Positions 36,694 to 47,078 are shown, numbered from the stretch's first letter. The stretch: 64,000 bases of DNA from an uncultured Draconibacterium sp. (GCF_963677155.1 NZ_OY781884.1:2186134-2250133); one strand, 5' to 3'. The notes: generated by a model from the sequence alone, not told the origin. Made by a program: numbers and translations.

Positions 36694-37623
36694 ATGGAAT
36701 TTACTGCATTCAGAGATCTGAAACCGTTCTCACAATTATTTTTTGCTGCATTTGTTGTGGTAGCCAGCATTTTAATATTCTTTGTCGTGTCGCTTGTTGT
36801 GGCCATTCCAGTTTGGGGCTTCGATACTGTTTTGCACCTTCCGCCCATAAATTCAGAAACGCCACAAAATGTTATTAACCTCTATAAATTCATCCAGGTT
36901 GTTCAGGCGATCGGCTTTTTTATCGTTCCTCCGTTTATTTTAGGCTACCTCTTTCATGGCAAATCAAACGAATACCTTTATCTCAATAAAACCTTTAATT
37001 CGCAAAGTGTAATTCTGGTTGTTGCAATGATGTTTTTTGCCGCTCCGTTTATTAACCTTATCGGTGAACTGAACAGCAACATGAGTTTCCCCGAATGGCT
37101 ATCGGGAGTGGAAGAATGGATGCGCAATGCAGAAGAAAATGCCGCCGAAATTACCGAAGCATTTTTAAATGTAAAAACCATTGGCGGACTTGCATTCAAT
37201 GTATTTATGGTTGCACTACTTCCGGCACTTGGCGAAGAGCTTTTGTTCCGTGGAGTTATTCAAAAAATATTTAGCAAAATTACGCGCAGTCACCATTGGG
37301 GAATCTGGATTTCTGCCATACTTTTCAGCGCTTTGCACATGCAGTTTTACGGTTTTGTTCCGCGAGTTTTGCTCGGTGCTTTATTTGGTTACTTACTGGT
37401 TTGGAGCGGCTCAATGTGGTTACCCATTATCGCCCATTTTCTAAATAATGCCATTGCTGTAATTGCCATATATCTTATAAACAACGGCTTAATGAATCCA
37501 CAGTACGAAAAAATTGGCTCAACATCTGACAGCTATTATATGGCCGGAGTTAGTCTGGCGTTAACGCTTGTTTTTCTACTGATGTATAAACGATATAATG
37601 CCGGCAAAGAAATTCCTTTATAA
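36694..37623 (+). CDS. CPBP-family intramembrane metalloprotease
   Basis: A 309-residue membrane protein of the CAAX protease/bacteriocin-processing (Abi) family. About seven or eight helices are visible. The glutamate motif EELLFRG is at residues 181-187, with the paired histidine motifs in SALHMQFYGF and IIAHFLNNAIAV downstream. The start MEFTAFRDLKPFSQ is chosen over the upstream TTG, which lies within the promoter box. The family includes prenyl-protein and bacteriocin-related proteases; the target is unknown. No bacteriocin gene is adjacent. Confidence 0.9.
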   Translation: MEFTAFRDLKPFSQLFFAAFVVVASILIFFVVSLVVAIPVWGFDTVLHLPPINSETPQNVINLYKFIQVVQAIGFFIVPPFILGYLFHGKSNEYLYLNKTFNSQSVILVVAMMFFAAPFINLIGELNSNMSFPEWLSGVEEWMRNAEENAAEITEAFLNVKTIGGLAFNVFMVALLPALGEELLFRGVIQKIFSKITRSHHWGIWISAILFSALHMQFYGFVPRVLLGALFGYLLVWSGSMWLPIIAHFLNNAIAVIAIYLINNGLMNPQYEKIGSTSDSYYMAGVSLALTLVFLLMYKRYNAGKEIPL

Positions 37624-37683
37624 AAAATCCCGAATTAGTTTTCACCAACCCGGGACTTAAAATATCAACACAATAATTTTTCT

Positions 37684-38421
37684 TTAAGCAAATTCAAATA
37701 AAAGATCGGTCTGCATTTCTTCTGCCGAAAGCTTTTTCTTTTCGCTACGGCGAAACACATAAACAATACCATATTCCTGTGCCAGTTGACGTTTAGCTTT
37801 TGGCGATTCGGCCTCAAGACTCTCTTCAATCTCTGTCCACAACTTACTTATAAAGTCGTTTGTAGTTTTACGCAATTGCTGCATTTTATCGAACGAACGC
37901 AAGGTATTTCGCTTTAAAGTTTGTTGAAACACCGAAGCATCATGCAATTCTTCAACCTTAAATTTTACCAGTGCAATTGATGGATTATAAATGGCACTAC
38001 CACCATTTTGTTTACGCTTTTGCTCGCCTTCCACCATTATTTTGCCCCACTCAATTATATCCTCTTCGGTGTTTAGTGGCGGTACTCTCCCCTCAAACGA
38101 AGCCAGATTTCCGTAGTACTTAATACCTCCGTTTATTTCGCCACGCTCAGATGCAAATTGCAAAACCTGTATAAAATGCGAAACGTACATTTTTGCACGA
38201 TCAAAAGCTTCTTTATACTCTTTTATATTCTCCGACTGAAGTCGCGTATCTAACTCGTATTGCGTAAGATGATTCTCAAAAGCATTCTTAACATTCTGAA
38301 GTTCTTCAACCGAATGATTGGAGAATGCTAGTTTTTCCTCATTCTTAATCACCTTTGCCAGCGCTGCGTTAAGTGCGCGTATTCTGGCTTTATCCGTCGT
38401 GGGCAAACGTCTGTATGGCAT
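37684..38421 (-). CDS. Conserved Bacteroidota protein of unknown function
   Basis: A 245-residue cytoplasmic protein, starting MPYRRLPTTDKARIRALNAAL. An in-frame start 75 bases upstream adds a Cys/His-rich stretch unlike the rest and is not used. The body is almost wholly helical and charged, with no enzyme motif. The opening PYRRLP-T-A-R-ALK type is, to my memory, conserved in many Bacteroidota hypothetical proteins. It lies between the CPBP gene (convergent) and the sdh operon. Confidence 0.75.
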   Translation of the reverse strand: MPYRRLPTTDKARIRALNAALAKVIKNEEKLAFSNHSVEELQNVKNAFENHLTQYELDTRLQSENIKEYKEAFDRAKMYVSHFIQVLQFASERGEINGGIKYYGNLASFEGRVPPLNTEEDIIEWGKIMVEGEQKRKQNGGSAIYNPSIALVKFKVEELHDASVFQQTLKRNTLRSFDKMQQLRKTTNDFISKLWTEIEESLEAESPKAKRQLAQEYGIVYVFRRSEKKKLSAEEMQTDLLFEFA

Positions 38422-38604
38422 AATGTTCCTTTGTGTTTGTGCGAAGTTATGGATTGTGCGTGGAGAATACATGTGTTCGCCCTTACACTTATACACATCC
38501 TCCTGTTTATTATTGTTAAAAACAGGAGATTACTTTTAGCGAACAGCCTTATTTTAATACTTTTTTACCTAGGTCTTCGCAAGAAGTTAACAGGGTTAAA
38601 AACA

Positions 38605-38635
38605 AAAAGCCTCCTCAGAAACTGAGAAGGCTTTT
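38605..38635 (-). terminator. Terminator of the sdhCAB operon
   Basis: On the minus strand AAGCCTTCTCAG pairs with CTGAGGAGGCTT around TTT, then a T-rich run. It lies about 23 bases after the sdhB stop. Confidence 0.85.
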
Positions 38636-38657
38636 CAAAACTATAGCTTGAATTTTA

Positions 38658-39419
38658 TTATTCGCTAATTCTTGCTTTCAGGTATTCGCGGTTCAAACGT
38701 GCAATGTTTGTAATGGAAATACTCTTCGGACACTCGGCCTCGCAAGCCTGCGTATTGGTACAACCACCAAAACCAAGTTCATCCATTTTCGACACCATGT
38801 TTTTAGCACGACTTGCAGCTTCAACTTTACCTTGTGGCAATTTAGCCAGGTGCGAAACTTTTGCCGAAACAAACAACATAGCCGACGAGTTTTTACAAGC
38901 TGCCACACAGGCACCACAACCGATACATGCTGCTGCATCCATTGATTCTTCAGCATCGTCTTTCGGAATAGGAATTGTGTTCGCATCAGGAACACCACCG
39001 GTATTTACCGATACAAAACCACCCGCCTGAAGAATTTTTTCGAAGGCAGTACGGTCAACCACAAGGTCTTTAATTACCGGGAAGGCACGTGCACGCCATG
39101 GCTCAATCGTAATGGTTTCGCCATCTTTGAACTTACGCATGTGCAACTGGCAAGTAGTAACCTCAGTGTCTGGTCCGTGTGGGCGACCATTAATATAAAG
39201 ACTACAAGTACCACAGATACCTTCGCGGCAATCGTGGTCGAAAGCAATTGGGTCGATTCCTTCTTCAATAAGCTGGAAATTCAGAATATCCATCATTTCA
39301 AGGAAAGAAGACCCGGTTGAGATATTTTCGATTGTATATGTTTCGAATTTACCTTTTGATTTGGCATTCTTCTGACGCCAAACTTTTATTTTGAGTTTTT
39401 TAAGAATCTTATCAGCCAT
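38658..39419 (-). CDS. sdhB: Succinate dehydrogenase / fumarate reductase iron-sulfur subunit
   Basis: A 253-residue electron-transfer subunit. The [2Fe-2S] cluster site is CREGICGTC with a later C in VTTCQLHM. The ferredoxin-type sites are [11 protein letters not shown] and the [11 protein letters not shown] stretch for the [4Fe-4S] and [3Fe-4S] clusters. It passes electrons between the flavoprotein and the cytochrome b subunit at the inner membrane. It is last in sdhCAB, 37 bases after sdhA, and is followed by a strong terminator. Confidence 0.95.
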   Translation of the reverse strand: MADKILKKLKIKVWRQKNAKSKGKFETYTIENISTGSSFLEMMDILNFQLIEEGIDPIAFDHDCREGICGTCSLYINGRPHGPDTEVTTCQLHMRKFKDGETITIEPWRARAFPVIKDLVVDRTAFEKILQAGGFVSVNTGGVPDANTIPIPKDDAEESMDAAACIGCGACVAACKNSSAMLFVSAKVSHLAKLPQGKVEAASRAKNMVSKMDELGFGGCTNTQACEAECPKSISITNIARLNREYLKARISE

Positions 39420-39456
39420 AATCTTACAGATTTATGATTTATAATTATTCGATCGA

Positions 39457-41397
39457 TTATTTGTAAGAACGCTGCGTAAGCTTCACATTCTCAAACACCA
39501 AATCTTCTTTATTCATTATCGGTTCAACGCCCTCTCCTTTATACTCCCAGCACGATACGTAGGTAAATTTTTCGTCGTTACGTTTTGCTTCACCTTCTTC
39601 GGTAGCCGACTCTTCACGGAAGTGTCCACCACACGATTCGTTTCTGTCGAGTGCATCGCGAGCCATCAACTCTCCAATATCGAAGAAATCGGCAACACGA
39701 CCGGCTTTCTCCAACTCCGGGTTAAGGTTATCCAATTCGCCAGGAATACGAACATCTTTCCAGAATTCTTCGCGAATTTCCTTAATCATTTCAATGGCTT
39801 TTTTCAAACCTTCAGCATTACGGGCCATGCCAACGTAATCCCACATAACTTGTCCCAGTTTTTTGTGGAAATAGTCAACCGGTTTCGAACCTTTAATGTT
39901 GTACAGTTTCTCAATACGATCTTTTACGTCTTTTTCAACCGCAGCAAACTCAGGAGCATTTGTGTCGGCTTTTGGCGTCATAATTTCATCGGCCAAATAA
40001 TCACCAATAGTGTATGGCAACACGAAATATCCGTCGGCCAAACCTTGCATAAGCGCCGAAGCACCCAGGCGGTTAGCACCGTGATCGGAGAAGTTAGCTT
40101 CACCAATCGAATACAAACCAGGAACCGAAGTCATCAGATTGTAATCAACCCAGGTACCACCCATTGAATAGTGAATAGCCGGATAAATCATCATCGGCGC
40201 TTTGTAAGGATCAACATCTGTAATTTTTTCGTACATCTGGAAAAGGTTTCCATAACGTGCTTCAATTACATGTTTACCCAAACGCTCGATGGCATATTTA
40301 AAATCAAGGAACACTGCTTTACCTTCGGCATTTACACCGAAACCGGCATCGCAACGCTCTTTTGCAGCACGCGAAGCAACGTCGCGAGGTACAAGGTTAC
40401 CGTATGAAGGATATCTTCTTTCCAGGTAAAAGTCACGATCTTCATCAGCAATATCGTTCGGGTGAAGTTCACCTTTCTGCAATTTTACTGCATCTTCTTT
40501 TTTCTTCGGAACCCAAACACGGCCATCGTTACGCAACGACTCCGACATCAAAGTCAGTTTCGACTGCTGATCGCCATGAACCGGAATACAAGTTGGGTGA
40601 ATCTGTACAAAACATGGATTCGACATAAAAGCACCACGTTTATAACACTGCCAAGCTGCAGATCCGTTACTTCCCATTGCGTTGGTTGACAGGAAGAATA
40701 CGTTTCCGTAACCTCCGGTTGCAACAACAACGGCGTGTGCACCGAAACGTTTAATCTCGCCCGAAACAAGGTCGCGGGCAATAATACCGCGGGCTTTTCC
40801 GTCAATCTTAACCAAATCCAGCATTTCGTGGCGGTTGTACATTTCAACAGCACCTTTCGAAATCTGACGGTTTAATGCCTGGTAAGCACCAATCAATAAC
40901 TGCTGACCGGTTTGCCCACGTGCATAGAACGTACGGCTTACCAACACACCACCAAACGAACGGTTATCCAACAAACCACCGTATTCGCGGCCAAAAGGTA
41001 CACCCTGTGCAACACACTGGTCGATAATATTTGGAGAAACTTCTGCCAAACGGTAAACGTTAGCTTCACGTGCACGGTAGTCACCACCTTTAATTGTATC
41101 GTAGAACAAACGGAAAACTGAGTCGTTATCGTTCTGATAGTTTTTTGCAGCATTAATACCCCCCTGTGCAGCAATAGAGTGCGCACGACGCGGGCTGTCC
41201 TGGTAACAAAATGCTTTTACTTTGTATCCTAATTCTGCTAAAGAAGCAGCTGCCGAGGCACCTCCCAAACCGGTACCTACAACAATAATCTCTAATTTAC
41301 GCTTGTTAGCAGGACTCACTACTTTAATGGCAGCTTTGTGTTTGCTCCACTTCTCTGCTAATGGCCCTTCAGGTATCTTATTATCTAAAATGCTCAT
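39457..41397 (-). CDS. sdhA: Succinate dehydrogenase / fumarate reductase flavoprotein subunit
   Basis: A 646-residue FAD-binding catalytic subunit interconverting succinate and fumarate. The FAD-binding motif is [19 protein letters not shown] near 40, followed by the [14 protein letters not shown] region that includes the FAD-linking histidine site. [19 protein letters not shown], the substrate-loop HPTCIPV region and [17 protein letters not shown] are present. Length and the Bacteroidota-like long C-terminus fit the B-type complex with a single membrane subunit. It lies 16 bases downstream of sdhC. Confidence 0.96.
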   Translation of the reverse strand: MSILDNKIPEGPLAEKWSKHKAAIKVVSPANKRKLEIIVVGTGLGGASAAASLAELGYKVKAFCYQDSPRRAHSIAAQGGINAAKNYQNDNDSVFRLFYDTIKGGDYRAREANVYRLAEVSPNIIDQCVAQGVPFGREYGGLLDNRSFGGVLVSRTFYARGQTGQQLLIGAYQALNRQISKGAVEMYNRHEMLDLVKIDGKARGIIARDLVSGEIKRFGAHAVVVATGGYGNVFFLSTNAMGSNGSAAWQCYKRGAFMSNPCFVQIHPTCIPVHGDQQSKLTLMSESLRNDGRVWVPKKKEDAVKLQKGELHPNDIADEDRDFYLERRYPSYGNLVPRDVASRAAKERCDAGFGVNAEGKAVFLDFKYAIERLGKHVIEARYGNLFQMYEKITDVDPYKAPMMIYPAIHYSMGGTWVDYNLMTSVPGLYSIGEANFSDHGANRLGASALMQGLADGYFVLPYTIGDYLADEIMTPKADTNAPEFAAVEKDVKDRIEKLYNIKGSKPVDYFHKKLGQVMWDYVGMARNAEGLKKAIEMIKEIREEFWKDVRIPGELDNLNPELEKAGRVADFFDIGELMARDALDRNESCGGHFREESATEEGEAKRNDEKFTYVSCWEYKGEGVEPIMNKEDLVFENVKLTQRSYK

Positions 41398-41413
41398 AAT
41401 TCTTTCCTCTTTT

Positions 41414-42103
41414 TTATTTATACAATCCTAACATGAAATAAAGTGGAATAACGGCGTAACCCACTGCAATAAGAATTGCGTAAATCGTACCAATAACTTT
41501 CCAACGGTTTAACCAATGCTTGTTGTTTAAACCCAAGGTTTGGAAAGCCGACCAGAAACCATGCGACAGGTGAATTCCCAGCAAAGCACCAGCAAGAATG
41601 TAAAAAACACCCAGTACAGGGCTGTTAATAAAAGCGGACGAAACCAAAGCATACGCATTGTGCATGTGTTCGCCGTTGATGGTAACTTCTGCCAAAAGCG
41701 GATCACCGGTAAACTTCATCTTAACAAAGAAGTTAATAAGGTGGATGATAAGAAATACCAAAACCAAACCACCTAAAACCAGCATATTACGCGATGCCCA
41801 CGAGCTTGCTCCGCTCATGTTCTTTTTCGCATACTTAACCGGGCGTGCTTTCCAGTTTTGATACTCAAGGAAGAATGACCAAACAATGTGAATGATAAAA
41901 CCTAATCCAAGGATGGGTTCCATGATCTTAATCAGGGGATTAGTAGCCATAAAGTGAGCTCCCTGATTAAACAAATCACCGCTGTTGTCAAAAATCAGTA
42001 ATAAGTTGAGGCCCAAGTGGACTGCAATAAAGACTACCAGGAATAATCCCGACAGGCTCATCACAAATTTTCTTCCAATCGAGGCTGTTAAAAATCTGCT
42101 CAT
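41414..42103 (-). CDS. sdhC: Succinate dehydrogenase cytochrome b558-type subunit
   Basis: A 229-residue membrane anchor with five helices. It starts [19 protein letters not shown], the usual opening of the b558-type subunit. Histidines that can bind two b hemes lie in [28 protein letters not shown] and [12 protein letters not shown]. This di-heme, single-subunit type (Bacillus/Wolinella-like) usually reacts with menaquinone. It is the first gene of the operon and has the best-formed promoter in the window. Confidence 0.93.
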   Translation of the reverse strand: MSRFLTASIGRKFVMSLSGLFLVVFIAVHLGLNLLLIFDNSGDLFNQGAHFMATNPLIKIMEPILGLGFIIHIVWSFFLEYQNWKARPVKYAKKNMSGASSWASRNMLVLGGLVLVFLIIHLINFFVKMKFTGDPLLAEVTINGEHMHNAYALVSSAFINSPVLGVFYILAGALLGIHLSHGFWSAFQTLGLNNKHWLNRWKVIGTIYAILIAVGYAVIPLYFMLGLYK

Positions 42104-42434
42104 AATCTATTATTTATTTTTGGTTGATTCCGAATTTTGCTTAAAGCGCCACAAATGTAGACGAACACAAATATTCCTGCAAAAATGGGGTTCTAAAATA
42201 GCTAATTTATAATGATTCTACAACTGATTTAATTTTTGGTTTAGATTGGAAAATAAGTCGAACTACTTCAACAGTAAAAACACGCCTGCTTCCCTTTATT
42301 TTCTTTGATAGAGCACAAATATTCCGCTTAAAAAATTATTGCTTCATTTTTCATCAAGATCCCGATGACACCAATTATAATTTTGGAAGAATAAGTACAA
42401 ATTCTAACTTTATGCAACGCTAAATCTAAACCAA
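42104..42434. other. Divergent gap between sdhC and the GntP permease
   Basis: No gene in 331 bases. It holds the sdh promoter on the minus strand at 42152-42184. The part near the permease is AT-rich without a clear box. Confidence 0.5.
42152..42184 (-). promoter_or_regulatory. sdh operon promoter (TTTG -33, TACATTTG -7)
   Basis: On the minus strand TTTTG is followed after 20 bases by TACATTTG, matching both halves and the spacing of the Bacteroidota consensus. The -7 box lies 49 bases before the sdhC ATG. Confidence 0.75.
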
Positions 42435-43793
42435 ATGGGTACACCTTTTCTGATTTTCATGGTGCTTTCGGCAGTGGCTTTGCTGCTTTTTATGGTACTA
42501 AAACTCAAAATCTCGGCATTTATATCGCTGCTTATTACGGCCATTTATGTGGGAATTTTGGCTGGCATGCCACTTAAACAAGTAACCCAGTCAATTCAGG
42601 ACGGCATGGCCGGAACACTTGGTTTTGTAGCTACAGTAGTGGGGCTGGGAGCTATTTTCGGGCAAATGCTGGAAAGCTCAGGCGGAGCCGAATCGTTGGC
42701 TCACTACCTGGTTAAAAAGTTTGGAAAAGACCGGGCATCGTGGGCAATGGTTGTAACTGGTTTTATTATTGCCATTCCCGTTTTCTTCGATGTGGGTTTT
42801 ATCATTCTTGTACCTATTATTTATGCCCTTTCGCGCGACACAAAAAAATCGTTGTTATATTACGGCATCCCGTTACTCGCCGGGCTGGCTGCCACACACA
42901 GTTTCATTCCGCCAACTCCCGGGCCGGTTGCCGTTGCCGACATTATTAATGTACAACTGGGTTGGGTAATTTTGCTTGGGTTAATCATTGGTTTTCCAAC
43001 GGCCATTATTGCCGGGCCGGTATGGGGTAAATATATTTCGAAAAAGATACACCTCACCCCACCAGAAGAGTTTATGATACAAACCGAAAAAGAGTACGAT
43101 GATAATAACCTCCCGTCGTTTCTTCTGATTGCATTAATTATTGCGGTGCCGCTTTTTCTTATTCTGGTCAATACGTTTACCGGACTGGCCGTTTCGAAAA
43201 ACGTGGTGGAGCAAAACATTTATACTGATATTCTGGAATTCCTGGGGCATCCTTTCTCTGCGCTAATCATCGCCACGCTCATCGCCATTTATTTCCTGTG
43301 TATAAAACGCGGAATGGGCAAAGAAAAAGTGCTGGAGTTATCGACCAAAGCACTTGGCCCGGCAGGAATAATAATTCTAATAACAGGTGCCGGTGGTGTT
43401 CTAAAACAAGTATTGGTAGACAGTGGAATTGGAAAAATCATGGCCGAGTCGATGGCCAGTTCTGCGCTACCACCTATTTTACTGGCCTGGATACTAGCCG
43501 CTATTGTGCGTGTAACTCAAGGTTCGGCAACCGTTGCCATGATAACCGCTGCAGGAATTATTGCACCCGTTATGAGCGAATTTGGGTTAAACGATCCGCA
43601 GCGTGCCTTGGTAGTTTTATCTATTGCATCGGGTGCAACTTTACTCTCGCATGTAAACGACAGCGGATTTTGGCTGGTTGGTAAATATTTTGGAATGAAC
43701 GAAAAACAAACGCTGCAAAGCTGGACAGTTATGGAATCGATAATTGCGGTTTGCGGATTGGCATTTACGATGCTGGCTAGTTTGTTTTTTTAA
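42435..43793 (+). CDS. GntP-family gluconate/organic acid:H+ symporter
   Basis: A 452-residue inner-membrane permease of the GntP family, with about twelve to fourteen hydrophobic segments. Recognisable family stretches are GMAGTLGFVATVVGLGAIFGQMLE, FFDVGFIILVPI, HSFIPPTPGPVAVADI, GSATVAMITAAGI and LSHVNDSGFWLVGKYF. Gluconate is the classical substrate, but related members carry other sugar acids, glycerate or ketogluconate. No gluconate kinase is adjacent, so the substrate is open. It stands alone, divergent from sdh. Confidence 0.92.
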   Translation: MGTPFLIFMVLSAVALLLFMVLKLKISAFISLLITAIYVGILAGMPLKQVTQSIQDGMAGTLGFVATVVGLGAIFGQMLESSGGAESLAHYLVKKFGKDRASWAMVVTGFIIAIPVFFDVGFIILVPIIYALSRDTKKSLLYYGIPLLAGLAATHSFIPPTPGPVAVADIINVQLGWVILLGLIIGFPTAIIAGPVWGKYISKKIHLTPPEEFMIQTEKEYDDNNLPSFLLIALIIAVPLFLILVNTFTGLAVSKNVVEQNIYTDILEFLGHPFSALIIATLIAIYFLCIKRGMGKEKVLELSTKALGPAGIIILITGAGGVLKQVLVDSGIGKIMAESMASSALPPILLAWILAAIVRVTQGSATVAMITAAGIIAPVMSEFGLNDPQRALVVLSIASGATLLSHVNDSGFWLVGKYFGMNEKQTLQSWTVMESIIAVCGLAFTMLASLFF

Positions 43794-43925
43794 GATCACC
43801 ACTTCCCACAGCTACGCTGCGTACAATTTCAACTTTTGGAATGACAAACAAAGTCACAGCTCAAAAATTATTATCATTGCACAACAAATCGCTTTGCGCC
43901 TGGCGCTTCGCTCCATGCTGTTATT

Positions 43926-44378
43926 ATGACTTTTAAATTCAAACATTTCACAGAATTAGCAACATCCGAGCTTTACGACATCTTACAGCTTCGGGCAGAG
44001 ATTTTTGTGGTTGAACAAAACTGTGTTTACAACGATATAGATGGACTGGATAAAGATGCCATCCACCAGTTTCTGGTAAAAGACGAACAAATTGTAGCTT
44101 ACTCGCGTTTGCTAAAACCGGGTACTCGATTTAACGATTACTCCATTGGGCGTGTTGTGGTGAAAGAATCAGAGCGCGGAACAGGGTTGGGAATTCAAAT
44201 GATGAAAGAAGCCAAAACCTATATTCTGGCGAACTGGAAACCCGATAAAATAAAAATCAGCGCCCAGAAGTACCTACGTAGATTTTACGAAGACCAGGGA
44301 TTTAAAGTTGTTACCGATGAATACCTTGAAGATGGCATCCCACATTACGGAATGCTGTTTGAAAACAAAGCCAATTAA
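43926..44378 (+). CDS. GNAT acetyltransferase, ElaA type
   Basis: A 150-residue GNAT protein. LYDILQLRAEIFVVEQNCVY near the start is the ElaA hallmark (LRxxVFVVEQxCxY). Acetyl-CoA binding is in GRVVVKESERGTGLGIQMM, with RGTG in place of the common RGxGxG form. FYEDQGF is near the end. Substrates of ElaA are unknown. It is followed 3 bases later by a secreted hypothetical gene, suggesting co-transcription. Confidence 0.88.
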   Translation: MTFKFKHFTELATSELYDILQLRAEIFVVEQNCVYNDIDGLDKDAIHQFLVKDEQIVAYSRLLKPGTRFNDYSIGRVVVKESERGTGLGIQMMKEAKTYILANWKPDKIKISAQKYLRRFYEDQGFKVVTDEYLEDGIPHYGMLFENKAN

Positions 44379-44381
44379 CTG

Positions 44382-45116
44382 ATGCGAAAACTTACAATTC
44401 TACTATTTCTGTTCATAAGCAGCCAGTGTTTTGCCTCAACGCAAGACAGCCTTGTTGAACGCATTTTTAACGAAATGTACAACCAGCATTATTCCCGGGC
44501 TGAGGAAATGCTTCGCACCAACAAAGACGATATCGACTCCATTTTTTTCGCCGTTCTTTCGGTTGACATGAGTTACTGGAAAAATGTTACCGGCACCGAC
44601 ACTCCCGATTATCCGGCTTTTGAGCAGGATTTACAACAACTTTCACCAACCAATCCAACATCATCCACTCAACAGGCAATCCAGCTGGTTACCTTGTCTT
44701 ATCAATTACGATACGAACTCAAACGTTTTAAGCTCATAAAAGCTATTTCAACGCGGCAGGAGACAAAAGCACTTTTTAATGCGCTAAAACCAAACGAAGC
44801 GTTACCGCCTGAACAGCAGGAACTACACCGCTTGTATTCCGCTTTATTTCAATATTTCGACAATTATTTGAAGCCATTTTTTGTTTCGGACAAAACAAAA
44901 AACTGCAGCGAAGCATTAACAACCATGGCCGGTTTATACCAGTCTGAAAGCCGGATTACAAAAACACTAGTTGCCTATTTTCTGGGGAAAACATGGCTAA
45001 AATACGAGAACGATCCGACAAATGCAGTCGGCTATTTTCAATGGCTGCATAAAAACTTCCCCGAAAATATAAAGTTTAAAGAACTGCTGGATGAGTGCAA
45101 TAAGCAGTTAAAATAA
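44382..45116 (+). CDS. Secreted helical protein, copy 1 of a tandem pair
   Basis: A 244-residue protein with a signal peptide (1-18, SSQCFA). The mature part begins QDSLVERIFNEMYNQHYSRAEEM, and the rest is helical in a TPR-like manner (AEEML, LSYQLRYELKRFKLIKAIST). It aligns in outline with the next gene (DSIANRIFTLIYQQNLTEAEK; SYQLRYDKKKFNIFGMLSAR; FFLARMYQK vs YFLGKTWLK; near-identical lengths). Function unknown; a periplasmic repeat protein is the most that can be said. Confidence 0.75.
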   Translation: MRKLTILLFLFISSQCFASTQDSLVERIFNEMYNQHYSRAEEMLRTNKDDIDSIFFAVLSVDMSYWKNVTGTDTPDYPAFEQDLQQLSPTNPTSSTQQAIQLVTLSYQLRYELKRFKLIKAISTRQETKALFNALKPNEALPPEQQELHRLYSALFQYFDNYLKPFFVSDKTKNCSEALTTMAGLYQSESRITKTLVAYFLGKTWLKYENDPTNAVGYFQWLHKNFPENIKFKELLDECNKQLK

Positions 45117-45199
45117 GTTTTCAAACATTTTGTGCAATTTTCCGTTTCATCCGCAAGTTTTCATCAAAGAAACTTTTTACTTTATACAAAATTTTTGAG

Positions 45200-45943
45200 A
45201 TGATTCAACGGATATTTTTTTCATTTTTTCTAGTGTGCTTTAGCCTGTCGACCTGGGCAAATAATGCAAATAACGACAGTATTGCCAATCGGATATTCAC
45301 CTTAATTTATCAGCAAAACCTTACTGAAGCTGAAAAAACGTTTACAAATGGAAAGGACCAGCTAAACGATTTTTACCGTACTTTTCTGAACCTCGATCTG
45401 CACTGGTGGAAATACCGAACCACTTATTCAAAAGAAAACTCGAACAAATTGGACAAATTGATCGATGCATCGTTGCTGCCCGAAACCGATACTTACGAGC
45501 AAAAGATGCGTCAGATTATTGTTCGCTCGTACCAACTGCGCTACGACAAAAAGAAATTTAACATATTTGGCATGCTTTCGGCACGCTCCGACATCCGTGA
45601 CCTGATTGCCGCTATTGAGAAAGAAGATCCGCCACTAACCGGCGACGAACAGAATCTTTTTGAAAGTTATGTAATCATGTATCAGTACATTGAGAACATC
45701 AACTTTTTTGCCAACGCCAAAAAATCGGAAGCCCGCGAAAAGAAACTCAAGCGCATGGAAAAATTTGCTACCGAAGATAATGTGATCTTAAGTACCGTAG
45801 CAGATTTCTTCCTGGCACGTATGTACCAGAAAATTGAGGACAAACCCGAAGTTGGGCTGCAACATTTTAAAATTCTCACAAAAAAATTCCCTACAAACAA
45901 AACCTTTGCTGAATATCAGGCAGAGTGCGAAGAGAAAATTTAA
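45200..45943 (+). CDS. Secreted helical protein, copy 2 of a tandem pair
   Basis: A 247-residue paralogue of the gene before it, with its own signal peptide (1-20, LSTWA). The order of shared segments is the same: DSIANRIFTLIYQQ, then LDLHWWKYRT, RSYQLRYDKKKFN, and a final EVGLQHFKILTKKFP that mirrors AVGYFQWLHKNFP of copy 1. Its stop overlaps that of the convergent zinc-ribbon gene by three of four bases. Function unknown. Confidence 0.75.
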   Translation: MIQRIFFSFFLVCFSLSTWANNANNDSIANRIFTLIYQQNLTEAEKTFTNGKDQLNDFYRTFLNLDLHWWKYRTTYSKENSNKLDKLIDASLLPETDTYEQKMRQIIVRSYQLRYDKKKFNIFGMLSARSDIRDLIAAIEKEDPPLTGDEQNLFESYVIMYQYIENINFFANAKKSEAREKKLKRMEKFATEDNVILSTVADFFLARMYQKIEDKPEVGLQHFKILTKKFPTNKTFAEYQAECEEKI

Positions 45944-46356
45944 GAAAAAAGCTCATGCTGCGCATAATCGCGATGAAAAGTACGATGTCTGCAGCGCGGA
46001 CAAATTGCCCTTTTTAAGCGATGAATATTGGTAAGTTTTAGTCGGGCTTTACAGTCCTTACAACGAAATTCACTTTTATGCACTATTTCTTCATTCTCAA
46101 AAACTGTGACTTCTATTTTGTCGTACAAAGTTTTACAATGCGGACATTTATATACCTGAAAACCGGCTTTCAAATGTAGCTTGTCAGAAGTCTGCGCCAT
46201 TTTAAGAAGCAAATTGTGAGTTTTGTAATGAAAGATGCGGGTACGCTGTTTCAGGTAATCGCTAACCGACTGCGAATGCACCAGAAATCCATGCCCCTGA
46301 TTAAAACTTTCGGCAAAACCACAATAATCACATCGATATGAATAAGCGTGTCCCAT
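45940..46356 (-). CDS. Zinc-ribbon protein of unknown function
   Basis: A 138-residue basic protein with four CxxC pairs: CDYC (9-12), CPHC near 74, CKDC near 99 and CPRC near 119, enough for two zinc ribbons. It has no signal peptide or membrane segment. The helix between the ribbons is Lys/His-rich (YKTHNLLLKMAQT). A nucleic-acid or protein-binding adaptor is plausible but not shown. It is convergent with and overlaps the preceding plus-strand gene at the stop codons. Confidence 0.75.
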   Translation of the reverse strand: MGHAYSYRCDYCGFAESFNQGHGFLVHSQSVSDYLKQRTRIFHYKTHNLLLKMAQTSDKLHLKAGFQVYKCPHCKTLYDKIEVTVFENEEIVHKSEFRCKDCKARLKLTNIHRLKRAICPRCRHRTFHRDYAQHELFS

Positions 46357-46447
46357 CTGTTAAAATTAAATATTTCCGAATGGCTTTTTGATGTTGTACA
46401 GTATAGTTCATAAAAAGTTCTACTAAACAGAAACATTTTTTAATCTC

Positions 46448-46466
46448 GTATGTAGTAATGACATAC
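46448..46466. promoter_or_regulatory. Inverted repeat upstream of the peroxiredoxin gene
   Basis: GTATGT and ACATAC flank seven bases (GTATGTAGTAATGACATAC), 17 bases before the peroxiredoxin ATG. It could be an operator; no matching copy was found nearby. Confidence 0.35.
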
Positions 46467-46482
46467 ATTAAAATAATTAGTC

Positions 46483-47043
46483 ATGAAAATATTTGTAATT
46501 GCAGCACTTTTTCTAAGCATATCTATTGGCAGTTTTTCACAGGAATTAAATATTGGCGACAAAGCTCCGTTGTTTTCTACCGTAGCCGACGATGGCTCAA
46601 CATGGAATGTAAACGATTACTTGGGCAACAAACTTATTGTGGTTTATTTTTATCCGGCAGCAATGACTGGTGGTTGCACAAAACAAGCCTGCGCCTACCG
46701 CGACCTGAAAACTGATATTGATGCGGCCGATGCTGTTGTGGTTGGAATTAGCGGCGATAATATTGAAGGACTTCAGCTCTTTAAAAAAGCCAATGATCTG
46801 AATTTTCCTTTATTATCGGATGAAAGTGGTGAAATTGCCAAAGAATTCGGAGTGCCGGTGCGCGATGGGGGTACGATTACACGCGAAGTTGATGGCCATA
46901 ATTTTGACTTGGTGCGAGGGGCTACAGCATCACGCTGGACATTCATAATCGACAAAAAAGGAACAATTGTTTATAAGAACACAGATGTAGATGCGGCCAA
47001 TGACTCTGCTGAGATATTGATTTTCATAAAAAACAATTCTTAA
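46483..47043 (+). CDS. Exported peroxiredoxin (Bcp/AhpC-TSA family)
   Basis: A 186-residue thiol peroxidase with a signal peptide (1-19, IGSFSQ), so it acts in the periplasm, unlike cytoplasmic Bcp. Peroxidatic Cys65 and resolving Cys70 are in GGCTKQACAYRDL, the Bcp arrangement five residues apart. GDKAPLFSTVADDGS and VVGISGDN are family motifs, and RWTFIIDKKGTIVY is near the end. It is followed 35 bases later by a small secreted gene with a frameshift, perhaps in the same transcript. Confidence 0.92.
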   Translation: MKIFVIAALFLSISIGSFSQELNIGDKAPLFSTVADDGSTWNVNDYLGNKLIVVYFYPAAMTGGCTKQACAYRDLKTDIDAADAVVVGISGDNIEGLQLFKKANDLNFPLLSDESGEIAKEFGVPVRDGGTITREVDGHNFDLVRGATASRWTFIIDKKGTIVYKNTDVDAANDSAEILIFIKNNS

Positions 47044-47078
47044 ATCACACTGACTCACAAAGCCGTAAACAACTAAAA

